Shown here: positions 1-5,767 of the stretch, in pieces
How positions within the stretch are numbered: position 1 is the first letter of the stretch
Layout: each line of letters opens with the position of its first letter
Assembly (NCBI GenBank): GCA_027063755.1
Contig: JAMORD010000114.1
Coordinates: 1-6,208 of the forward strand
Direction: 5' to 3'
Length of the DNA stretch: 6,208 nt
DNA from: a bacterium
GTDB taxonomy: Bacteria; Coprothermobacterota; Coprothermobacteria; Coprothermobacterales; JAADFF01
Translations under genes and position numbers: made by a program
The notes under the pieces: generated by a model
Database searches by the model: none
The model's input: the letters and a program-made list of their open reading frames with translations, nothing else
What the model was told of the DNA's origin: nothing

Positions 1-5
1 GAGTT

Positions 6-683
6 GTGTTGTATGTAACTAGTATTTATAAAAAAATGTGGTGTCAGTTAATGTTGAACTGGTGGGTACTGGCCTTGACATTTGTTTTGTTGGTGCCCAC
101 CTTATTGTTGAGTGTGTATTTTCACGGCGGGACGTCGTATTATTCTCTTGATAAAGCGAAAATTGTAGATGTTGTGAATATCATGTTTGTGTTTTTCAAT
201 ATGGTCTATTTGATACCGGTAATTACATTTCTCAGAACTTCAAACTTTGGAGAGATGTTTTTTGTGGGTAGAACTAATGTGAAAAATTATTTCTTTGTAT
301 CATCAATGGCAGCTATTGTGAGTATATTGGTTATAGGATTGATATCCCTGTGTGTTATAAGTTCTTTGACGCTATTTAGTATGATGTATCTGTTATTTGT
401 ATCAACGATGTCAGTGTGGGTATATCTGTCAGCCTATATATTCCAGCTTTTAAAGGTTCCAACAGGCTTTGATGGAATGATGGCAAGTGGTGTTGCTTTA
501 TTCATGATGAATTATCTCTATAGCATATATTCCTATTCCAAGATATTAGCGTTTTCATTATCTGTACTGGGGATAGTGATGTATGTACTGACGCCCCACC
601 TGAAGCATGCAGATAGGTTTGTAGAGGCAGATAAATTTACTACTTCTATATTTCCAAATAATTCGCTTTGGTATTTTAAATAG
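6..683 (+). CDS. Multi-pass membrane protein, probable ABC-2-type permease (5' end at window edge)
   Basis: The 225-residue reading begins with GTG at position 6, but the frame is open to the window edge, so the true start may lie upstream. The protein is very hydrophobic. A short basic/aromatic N-terminus precedes a first helix at about residues 18-38. Further helices lie at about 56-76, 95-118, 120-147, 158-175 and 178-195, and the C-terminus is polar. Six helices with a short N-terminal cytoplasmic lead is the usual ABC-2 permease layout. No catalytic motif is visible. It lies 78 bp upstream of the radical SAM gene on the same strand, and an ABC ATPase is encoded two genes on, so it is probably a membrane subunit of that exporter or immunity transporter. 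The permease assignment rests on topology and context, not on a recognised signature. An unrelated integral membrane protein remains possible. Confidence 0.6.
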   Translation: MLYVTSIYKKMWCQLMLNWWVLALTFVLLVPTLLLSVYFHGGTSYYSLDKAKIVDVVNIMFVFFNMVYLIPVITFLRTSNFGEMFFVGRTNVKNYFFVSSMAAIVSILVIGLISLCVISSLTLFSMMYLLFVSTMSVWVYLSAYIFQLLKVPTGFDGMMASGVALFMMNYLYSIYSYSKILAFSLSVLGIVMYVLTPHLKHADRFVEADKFTTSIFPNNSLWYFK

Positions 684-745
684 GTTTTTGTTATTTGACT
701 AAATTGGCTTCCTTTTTTGTCTTATTTTTGCCGTATATGACATGT

Positions 746-752
746 AAGGAGG
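746..752 (+). promoter_or_regulatory. Ribosome binding site setting the radical SAM gene start
   Basis: AAGGAGG is a near-perfect SD. It lies 9 nt before GTG at 762 and directly abuts a TTG at 753 in the same frame. Only the GTG has workable spacing, so the protein starts at 762 and not at the more upstream TTG. Confidence 0.85.
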
Positions 753-761
753 TTGATAATA

Positions 762-2135
762 GTGAAACGTAAATCTGTACTACTTCACCAACCTGATAGA
801 ACTCTATGGACTTTTCAGTCCGATATTGAAGTTCTTGATGGTAAGCTGTTGGATACCAAAGGTTTTGGATATATCAAGTTGTATATAAATACAGTGGCTG
901 GAGATTTTTTGGAGATACTCTCACAGGTTGGTAATGTTGAGGACGCTTATGAGAAGATGGCAGATAAATACGATGTTTCTATAGAAGAAGTAAGGGAAAA
1001 GTTTGCTCCTTTTATCCGGCAGCTGAAGGAGTATGGCTTTGAGGTTAATAATCCCGGGCTTTATCAGTGGGATATACGTGGTAGCAGAGAATATCATTTA
1101 CCAATACATCTTGCTTTAGAACTTACTTATTCTTGTAATCTACGGTGTAAACATTGTTATAACAGATCGGGTAGTGATAGAAGGGTATTTATGGATTATG
1201 AGAAGTTCAAGAGACTTGTGGATAATTCTGTTGAGATAGGAGTTGTGGAATTTGAAATAACAGGTGGTGAACCGACGGTTCATCCAAGGTTTTTGGATAT
1301 GGTGGAGTACATTCTGCAGAAGGAAGTTTTCTCTGTAGCCATTCTAAGTAATGGAACATTGTGGACGGAAGAGTGGGTTAAGAGACTCTTGCCATATAAA
1401 GATAAAGTTTTAGTGCAAATTGATCTTCACGGACTTGACAAAGAATATGTTGCTTGGTTTACTGGATGGGAACATAGTTTAGAACGTCAGAAGCGGACAA
1501 TAGAGCTGTTTTCCAAATATGGTATACCTTTTAGAGTTGTAGCGGTGATTACTCCTAAGTCTGTAAAGGATATGCCGGAAATACTTGCATATGCAAAAGA
1601 GAAGGGAGCTGTTTCTTCTGGCATTTCTATTCCTATGCCTATGGGAAGAGCAGAAGATTATGAGAAAGAAATACTCTTTTCCCCTGAAGAAATGTCGGAA
1701 TATATGAAAATATACGAAGAACAAAAATCTCAATATGGTATGTTTATGTATGATCTGAGAGATATATCGGATAAGGATAAGATAAACTGTGGGGTTGGGG
1801 ACAATTTGAGTATTACACCGGATTTTGGTGTAAAAATATGTAGTATGTCAGATTTTGAGTTTGGAAGAATATCAGACTATGAATTTTCTTGGGTTGATTA
1901 TGTTAAAAATATTGATTTGCCTGGGATTTTGAAGAGTACAAAGGCACCTGGTAAAGATGAAAGCTGTAGCAGGTGTAATGATGTGGGAACGGCTGCTTTC
2001 TGTTATGGTTGTATTACCCGTGGTGTAAAGAAAGCGTTGGAAGATCCAGATAGGTGCCATTGGATAAAGGGAGCAGGTAAGGAATTGTGGGAACTTGTAG
2101 AGAAGGTAAGGAAATTGCAATATAGTGATGTTTGA
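762..2135 (+). CDS. Radical SAM/SPASM peptide-modifying enzyme with N-terminal PqqD-like domain
   Basis: The 457-residue protein starts at GTG 762, chosen from the SD at 746-752. Residues 1 to about 95 resemble PqqD/RRE domains, which bind the leader of a precursor peptide: a beta-rich start, then helices containing NTVAGDFLEIL and an acidic YDVSIEEV segment. The radical SAM core carries CNLRCKHC with C125, C129 and C132, the CxxxCxxC ligands of the [4Fe-4S] cluster that cleaves S-adenosylmethionine. The GGEP motif is at 168-171. The C-terminus has a SPASM-like cysteine set for auxiliary iron-sulfur clusters: C343, C360, C402, C405, C414, C417 and C432. The CxxC-x8-CxxC spacing differs somewhat from the usual SPASM pattern. 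Such enzymes install thioether or carbon-carbon links or epimerise residues in ribosomal peptides. The chemistry here cannot be read from sequence, and no precursor is evident. ABC transporter genes flank it. It is cytoplasmic and expected to be oxygen-sensitive. Confidence 0.9.
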   Translation: MKRKSVLLHQPDRTLWTFQSDIEVLDGKLLDTKGFGYIKLYINTVAGDFLEILSQVGNVEDAYEKMADKYDVSIEEVREKFAPFIRQLKEYGFEVNNPGLYQWDIRGSREYHLPIHLALELTYSCNLRCKHCYNRSGSDRRVFMDYEKFKRLVDNSVEIGVVEFEITGGEPTVHPRFLDMVEYILQKEVFSVAILSNGTLWTEEWVKRLLPYKDKVLVQIDLHGLDKEYVAWFTGWEHSLERQKRTIELFSKYGIPFRVVAVITPKSVKDMPEILAYAKEKGAVSSGISIPMPMGRAEDYEKEILFSPEEMSEYMKIYEEQKSQYGMFMYDLRDISDKDKINCGVGDNLSITPDFGVKICSMSDFEFGRISDYEFSWVDYVKNIDLPGILKSTKAPGKDESCSRCNDVGTAAFCYGCITRGVKKALEDPDRCHWIKGAGKELWELVEKVRKLQYSDV

Positions 2136-2146
2136 TGTAGTGTCTA

Positions 2147-2152
2147 TATAAT
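2147..2152 (+). promoter_or_regulatory. Possible internal -10 box (TATAAT) ahead of the ABC ATPase
   Basis: A perfect TATAAT lies just after the radical SAM stop codon, in the 144-bp gap before the ATPase. No good -35 exists at 16-18 bp (the hexamers there resemble AGTGAT). In an AT-rich genome this may be chance. If used, it would give the transporter genes expression independent of the maturase, with a leader of about 120 nt. Confidence 0.25.
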
Positions 2153-2264
2153 GCTATTTAGTGTAATAGTTGTTTGGTTTTCTAAGAAAGCTAGTAATGT
2201 TTTGTTAGAGAATCGGCAATTGAAATAGGGAATGGGCTGAGGTGTTTGTCCGGAGTTGAATGAA

Positions 2265-2271
2265 GAGGTGA
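2265..2271 (+). promoter_or_regulatory. Ribosome binding site setting the ABC ATPase start
   Basis: GAGGTGA lies 8 nt before ATG 2280. An upstream in-frame TTG at 2256 has only CGGAG directly against it, with no spacing, so ATG 2280 is the better start. Confidence 0.75.
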
Positions 2272-2279
2272 TATTTTCG

Positions 2280-2936
2280 ATGGTAAAGATAGAGGTCAAA
2301 GAGTTGCATAAGATGTTTGATGACAAGCATGTTTTGAAGGGGATATCTTTTACCCTTGAGGGTCCAGGGGTGTATGGGCTTTTTGGTCCCAATGGTGCAG
2401 GAAAAACAACACTAATAAGGTGTGTTACTGGTGTCTTTGCTCCTTCTTCTGGAGAAGTGTATGTAGAGGGGAATCTCTCCTATATGCCAGAAAAGAATTT
2501 GGTATGGAAGTTTATGAAGGCGCGGACCAATATAAAAGTCTTTAGGGAGATGTTTGATGGCAAAGGAGACTTAAGTAAGGTATTTGAGGTGGCAAGATAT
2601 TTGGGAATGGAGGATGAACTAGATAGATTAGCGGGTAGGCTGTCAAAGGGTACACAGCGTAAACTGACATTTCTCATGTCTCTTGCCATGGGAGGAGATA
2701 TATTTATACTTGATGAACCACTATCAGGACTTGATGTTATTGCCCGTAAGCGTATGAGAGAGGTTATAGCACAACTTGCAGATGAGGGTAAGATGGTTAT
2801 CATATCTACTCATGAGTTAAGGGAGATGGATGGCCTTGTAAAGAAGGCGGTGTTTATAAAAGGAGGAAAGATACTTGATGTCAAAGAAAAGGGTGAGATG
2901 TCTTGGGAAGAGGCGTTTTTAGCGCTGGTAGAGTAG
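2280..2936 (+). CDS. ABC transporter ATP-binding protein
   Basis: The 218-residue protein is a single nucleotide-binding domain of normal length for ABC-2-type exporters. Walker A is GPNGAGKT at 36-43 with K42. The signature loop is LSKGTQ at 121-126, a common variant of LSGGQ in this subfamily. Walker B ends in D145-E146, followed by PLSGLD. The H-loop histidine is H178 in STHE. The Q-loop region reads YMPEKN, with glutamate where many ABC proteins have glutamine; this variant is familiar in ABC-2 ATPases. It hydrolyses ATP at the inner face of the membrane to drive a permease, most likely the gene that starts 2 nt after its stop and/or the permease at the left edge. Context suggests export of, or immunity to, a peptide made by the radical SAM enzyme, which is inference. 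All catalytic motifs are intact. Confidence 0.93.
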   Translation: MVKIEVKELHKMFDDKHVLKGISFTLEGPGVYGLFGPNGAGKTTLIRCVTGVFAPSSGEVYVEGNLSYMPEKNLVWKFMKARTNIKVFREMFDGKGDLSKVFEVARYLGMEDELDRLAGRLSKGTQRKLTFLMSLAMGGDIFILDEPLSGLDVIARKRMREVIAQLADEGKMVIISTHELREMDGLVKKAVFIKGGKILDVKEKGEMSWEEAFLALVE

Positions 2937-2938
2937 CA

Positions 2939-3472
2939 ATGCTACTAAGGATATGGTGGCAGATAGGTAGAGGTAAGCTGTTATTGGCTCTGTTTATAGG
3001 TGTAGTATTATTTGTCCAGATATGGGTAATGTCTAGTATAGTTGGGGGTGTAAGGACATATATGCCCGTCATATCGCTTGTTTTCTCTGTTATTCCTATA
3101 TTTTTGCTGATAGATGTCTTTGCCGTTGCCCGTGATTTCTTGGAATATATTCTTGTATATGTCAAGGTTAGTATGTTAGAGGTTGTTCTTAGCACAGCTA
3201 TGTTTCTTATGGTTGTTCCACTTCCCCTGATATTTGTAAATATAGTGTGGTATATGTGTATGTTTTCCCTTATGATAGTGTTTTCCACAATTCTATGGAG
3301 GGTGTCATATGTGGTGTTTCGGTATCTTACCATGATACTAGTGGCCTTGCTGTATGTAGTGGCAGTGTTGTATATTGCCGATACTATGCCCATAGTGTCC
3401 TTGTTGGTGATGGTTCTGTTTTTGATGTATGCACGGAATATAAAGGTAGAGCAAGCCCTTCTAACGTATTAG
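2939..3472 (+). CDS. Multi-pass membrane protein, probable ABC-2 permease, possibly cut short by an amber codon
   Basis: The 177-residue protein starts at ATG 2939, 2 nt after the ATPase stop, which suits translational coupling. An alternative TTG at 2903, preceded by AAGGGTGAG, would add 12 residues and overlap the ATPase, so it cannot be excluded. A basic start (LLRIWWQIGRGK) precedes hydrophobic spans at about residues 13-33, 41-63, 79-101, 102-117, 127-147 and 150-164. The tail is amphipathic. Immediate linkage to the ATPase makes it the likely transmembrane subunit. The TAG stop is followed in the same frame by 40 sense codons with a strongly hydrophobic run and a charged end, so the ancestral protein may have been 218 residues with one more helix. 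No sequence signature names the substrate. Confidence 0.75.
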   Translation: MLLRIWWQIGRGKLLLALFIGVVLFVQIWVMSSIVGGVRTYMPVISLVFSVIPIFLLIDVFAVARDFLEYILVYVKVSMLEVVLSTAMFLMVVPLPLIFVNIVWYMCMFSLMIVFSTILWRVSYVVFRYLTMILVALLYVVAVLYIADTMPIVSLLVMVLFLMYARNIKVEQALLTY

Positions 3473-3595
3473 AAGAAGGTAATATGCCTCTCTCTAATGG
3501 GTTTGGCATTGATGTGGAGTGCGACATTGCTTATGTTGTGTGAGAGAAGTATTAGGGAGGATAGGAGAAAAGATGAATTTACAGATGTTAGGTAA
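3473..3595 (+). other. In-frame continuation of the permease beyond its TAG stop
   Basis: After TAG at 3470-3472 the permease frame stays open to TAA at 3593-3595. The 40 codons encode a lysine pair, about 20 hydrophobic residues containing LSLMGLALMW, then a very charged tail (ERSIREDRRKDE). This is the shape of a terminal membrane helix with a cytoplasmic tail. It may be the lost C-terminus of the permease, or a separate tiny membrane peptide starting at ATG 3497 or 3512, for which no good SD is seen. The end overlaps the next gene by 23 nt. T/G-rich DNA often translates to hydrophobic residues by chance, so confidence is limited. Confidence 0.35.
3554..3568 (+). promoter_or_regulatory. Twin SD-like sites before the small membrane protein
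   Basis: AGGGAGG (3554-3560) is 12 nt and AGGAGA (3563-3568) is 4 nt before ATG 3573. Together they support ATG 3573 as the start rather than GTG 3519, whose extra residues (rich in Cys and Arg) look non-coding. Confidence 0.6.
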
Positions 3596-4052
3596 GATAG
3601 TGGATTACTTTCAAACTGAAAACATATGGTTTTCCTTGTTGTTGTTTATTAAGGCGTGGATAGAGATATTAGTTGGTATGTATGTTATTACTTATAATGA
3701 AGAGTTATCATTTATTAATGTGAATTTTCCCGATATTGTGGATGCTTCTTTTATTTTGCTAATTGTAGTTGTTACAGCTGCTGTGGTTGATGGAATTTTG
3801 AATGTTACTATTTATTTGGGTAAACTTGTGTTAAATAATGGGTATTATTTTAATAATAAGGAAGAACGGATATGGGCTCTTCTGCTTTTGTGTATATTGG
3901 TGATATGTGATGTTTTTTTGCTGATTTTTTCATATAAAATGCTTACTATCTTGATTATTAGAGATCTTTCTCTGGAGCTCCAAGGTGTTCTTGCTATTTT
4001 GCTTGTTTTGCTTTTTCAATTTAATAGCAATACATATCAAAGAGAGAAATGA
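3573..4052 (+). CDS. Small integral membrane protein of unknown function
   Basis: The 159-residue protein starts at ATG 3573, behind two SD-like sites. I do not recognise the family. It has about four hydrophobic spans (roughly residues 17-41, 58-82, 102-121 and 134-151). A polar loop between the first two contains NEELSFINVNFPD, and a loop with an asparagine-rich NNKEER segment precedes the third. The CPBP (CAAX-type) protease motifs seen in some radical SAM peptide loci are absent. It uses more ATT and TTA codons than the permease just upstream. As the last gene of the operon it could be an immunity protein, an accessory transporter subunit or a sensor. All of these are inference from position only. 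Confidence 0.65.
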   Translation: MNLQMLGKIVDYFQTENIWFSLLLFIKAWIEILVGMYVITYNEELSFINVNFPDIVDASFILLIVVVTAAVVDGILNVTIYLGKLVLNNGYYFNNKEERIWALLLLCILVICDVFLLIFSYKMLTILIIRDLSLELQGVLAILLVLLFQFNSNTYQREK

Positions 4053-4057
4053 TGATT

Positions 4058-4063
4058 AGGAGG
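4058..4063 (+). other. Orphan Shine-Dalgarno-like AGGAGG with no gene behind it
   Basis: A perfect AGGAGG lies 5 nt after the stop of the small membrane protein. The reading frame behind it (ATG 4078, 14 nt away) ends after seven codons inside the 3' end of the opposing methyltransferase gene. It may mark the start of an operon gene lost when the restriction-modification genes joined here, or it may be chance. Confidence 0.35.
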
Positions 4064-4080
4064 AACTGCTAAAAGATATG

Positions 4081-4911
4081 TTACAGTTTTTCTATTATTA
4101 ATAGTTCTTTCCATCCTCTGCGGGCATTTCCTCTGCTGTTTATAAATCTGCTGGTTTCTATTTCTACTATTGTAAAATCGCGGTACAGTTCTCTTATTAT
4201 TGGGCTGTCAGAGTTTGATAATATGACAAATACACCCTGTGATGAAAGTTTTTGGAAGGTATCTCGTAGTCTAATATGGTCTTCTATACCAAAGTTGTCT
4301 GATGTGTAAGAAGTAAACTTACTACTGCCATCTGATGGCAAGTATGGTGGGTCAAAGTATACAAGGTCTCCCGGCTTAGCTAATAGAGATACTTTTTCAA
4401 AATCTTCATTGAGTATGGTAATGTCATTATTTGATAAGTAGTTATGCACTGCCAGAATATTATCTCTGTCTACTATCTTGGGGTTTTTATATCTTCCCAT
4501 CGGTACATTGAATTTACCCTGTTTATTAACCCTCCACAGTCCATTGAAGCATGTGCGGTTGAGGTATATAAACCTGGCAGCTTTTTCAATATTGTCTTTT
4601 GGCAAGAATTTATCTCTTATGTAGTAATAGTACTCTTTGCTGTGATGAGATTTCATATGTTCCAGTAGCTCTATAAGCTTGTATGGGTTTTCTTTGATCA
4701 CCCTGTAAGCATTTATGAGTTCTGAATTAGTATCTGAGATAATGGCCGTTTTAGGTTGTAGATGAAATAGCAGTGCCCCACCACCAACAAAGGGTTCTAT
4801 GTATGTGTTCCAGTGTTTGGGTAAATACTGTGTTATTATCCCAATGAGTTTCCTTTTGCCACCAGCCCATTTGACAAAGGGTTTGGGTAAAATATCTGTC
4901 TTGTCTATCAT
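4081..4911 (-). CDS. dpnM: Dam/DpnM-family DNA adenine-N6 methyltransferase (D12 class), predicted GATC-specific
   Basis: The 276-residue protein has the usual length for the D12 class. It carries motif X (KWAGGK, 14-19) and the SAM-binding motif I (EPFVGGGAL, 39-47). The conserved FNGLWRVN block is at 122-129, followed by FNVPMG. The catalytic motif IV is DPPY at 187-190, and SNSD is at 232-235. Motif I before IV, the FNGLWRVN block and the segment FTSYTSDNFG match DpnM/Dam enzymes, which methylate the adenine of GATC and protect host DNA. Specificity is inferred from this similarity and from the DpnII-type nuclease nearby. Some D12 enzymes (M.EcoRV) read GATATC instead. No SD precedes the ATG. 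A TATAAT six bases upstream suggests a leaderless transcript. The gene converges on the peptide operon with a 28-bp gap and diverges from the second methyltransferase with 16 bp between starts. All motifs are intact. Confidence 0.93.
   Translation of the reverse strand: MIDKTDILPKPFVKWAGGKRKLIGIITQYLPKHWNTYIEPFVGGGALLFHLQPKTAIISDTNSELINAYRVIKENPYKLIELLEHMKSHHSKEYYYYIRDKFLPKDNIEKAARFIYLNRTCFNGLWRVNKQGKFNVPMGRYKNPKIVDRDNILAVHNYLSNNDITILNEDFEKVSLLAKPGDLVYFDPPYLPSDGSSKFTSYTSDNFGIEDHIRLRDTFQKLSSQGVFVILSNSDSPIIRELYRDFTIVEIETSRFINSRGNARRGWKELLIIEKL
4871..4898 (+). promoter_or_regulatory. Weak candidate promoter for the second methyltransferase and nuclease
   Basis: TTGACA at 4871-4876 and TATCTG at 4893-4898 are 16 bp apart, inside the 5' end of the opposing Dam gene. 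The -35 matches perfectly but the -10 is poor. The expected start is near 4905, giving a leader of about 23 nt without an SD. TTGACA also encodes part of the Dam motif X strand in reverse, so chance is likely. Confidence 0.25.
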
Positions 4912-4925
4912 GCTATCATTATAGC
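4905..4925. repeat. Direct heptamer repeat and small inverted repeat between divergent methyltransferase genes
   Basis: CTATCAT occurs at 4905-4911 and again at 4913-4919, 8 bp apart. GCTAT-CATT-ATAGC at 4912-4925 is a perfect 5-bp inverted repeat around 4 bases. Together they cover the Dam start codon and its -10 box, where a bound protein would block Dam transcription. No separate controller gene is visible, so any regulator would be a methyltransferase itself or a factor encoded elsewhere. The repeats are short and AT-rich. Confidence 0.35.
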
Positions 4926-4948
4926 AAATGGAAAAACTGGACTGTGAA
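4918..4948 (-). promoter_or_regulatory. Candidate promoter for the Dam-family methyltransferase, leaderless
   Basis: On the minus strand a perfect TATAAT (plus 4918-4923) lies 19 bp downstream of TTCACA (plus 4943-4948). Six bases separate the -10 from the ATG at 4911, so transcription would begin at or very near the start codon. No SD is present, which fits a leaderless mRNA. The promoter overlaps the first codons of the divergent methyltransferase. Confidence 0.5.
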
Positions 4949-5767
4949 AAACTGATATCTCAAGTGGGTAGGGGCACGATAGATATATCTATGTTTAATG
5001 CTCCCGAAGATGACAATGTGCCGAAAATTAGTGTTTGGTCTTTTCCCGATAGGGGATCTTGGTCTACTCATAAGGGAGACTATCCCGGCAATTTTTCTCC
5101 ATATATCCCAAGGTATGTGATGAAACTATACAGCAGAGAAGGTGATCTTGTCCTTGATCCTATGGTTGGCAGTGGCACAACCCTTGTGGAGGCAAAACTG
5201 CTTGGGAGAAGGGCTATAGGTGTAGATATAAATATAGATGCTTTGAAGGTTGCTGCATCCCGTGTATGGTATACCCATCCTGAGGGATGTGAGGGTATAG
5301 AGATTTATCGTGGGGATGTAAGAAAACTTGACGGTATAAAAGATGAAAGTATTGACCTTGTTATTACTCATCCGCCCTATGCCAATATCATTAAATATTC
5401 TAAAGAAAGTGGTGACTTATCTCGCTTGGGGCCTAAGAGGTTTTTAAAAGCCATGGAAGATGTTGCTTTAGAAATATACAGGGTTTTAAAACCTGGAAAG
5501 TATGCCGCTATTTTGATAGGTGATACCCGTAAGAGTAGGCACTATGTGCCCCTTGCATATGGACTCATGAGAAGGTTTTTACATGTGGGATTTGTTCTCA
5601 AAGAAGATATCATTAAGGTGCAACATAATATGAGGGGTACTATAACAAGGTGGAGAGGTAGATATGATTTTATGCTTATTGCCCATGAGCATCTGTTTGT
5701 GTTTTACAAACCCGTTAGCGATGAAGAGAGAAAGAAACTCAAGCTGTCAGGGAGTGACCTTATATGA
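4928..5767 (+). CDS. Second DNA methyltransferase (amino-methyltransferase with HPPY motif) of the restriction-modification system
   Basis: The 279-residue protein starts at ATG 4928, the first possible start, because an in-frame TAG lies at 4922. There is no SD. An N-terminal motif X-like region (FSPYIPRYVMKLY) leads into SAM-binding motif I, DPMVGSGTT at 77-85. A GVD turn at 98-100 and motif IV, HPPY at 148-151, follow. Then come a helix with YRVLKPGK and a strand with AILIGDTR. (D/N/S/H)PPY marks methyltransferases that modify exocyclic amino groups (N6-adenine or N4-cytosine). Motif I precedes IV with only about 65 residues between and no large target-recognition insert. DpnA, the second enzyme of the classical DpnII system, has the opposite order, so this is a different family. 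Its stop overlaps the nuclease ATG as ATGA, tying it to that gene. Compact RNA methyltransferases share the layout and are the main alternative. Target sequence unknown. Confidence 0.85.
   Translation: MEKLDCEKLISQVGRGTIDISMFNAPEDDNVPKISVWSFPDRGSWSTHKGDYPGNFSPYIPRYVMKLYSREGDLVLDPMVGSGTTLVEAKLLGRRAIGVDINIDALKVAASRVWYTHPEGCEGIEIYRGDVRKLDGIKDESIDLVITHPPYANIIKYSKESGDLSRLGPKRFLKAMEDVALEIYRVLKPGKYAAILIGDTRKSRHYVPLAYGLMRRFLHVGFVLKEDIIKVQHNMRGTITRWRGRYDFMLIAHEHLFVFYKPVSDEERKKLKLSGSDLI

Noticed and set aside
695-739. Promoter from TTGACT (695) and TATATG (734) before the radical SAM gene
   Set aside because: The spacing is 33 bp and no acceptable -10 lies at 16-18 bp.
704-772. Short frame (TTG 704, 22 codons) in the gap before the radical SAM gene, as a precursor peptide
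   Set aside because: No SD precedes it, and it runs through the radical SAM gene's own SD and start. Its composition resembles non-coding T-rich DNA.
1479-3393. Several 80-170-codon minus-strand frames over the radical SAM, ATPase and permease genes
   Set aside because: They lie antisense to genes with clear motifs and translate to biased Ser/Thr/Ile-rich or Arg/Phe-rich sequence without domains.
3247-3543. 98-codon plus-strand frame overlapping the permease
   Set aside because: It is a frame-shifted shadow of the permease gene with implausible composition and no membrane or domain pattern of its own.
3573-4052. Small membrane protein as a CPBP (CAAX-type) leader peptidase
   Set aside because: It has an EER but lacks the EExxxR and later histidine motifs of that family.
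4092-4104. Palindrome CTATTATTAATAG as a terminator between the convergent genes
   Set aside because: The stem is entirely AT apart from one pair, has almost no loop, and lies inside the Dam coding region without a clear T-tract.
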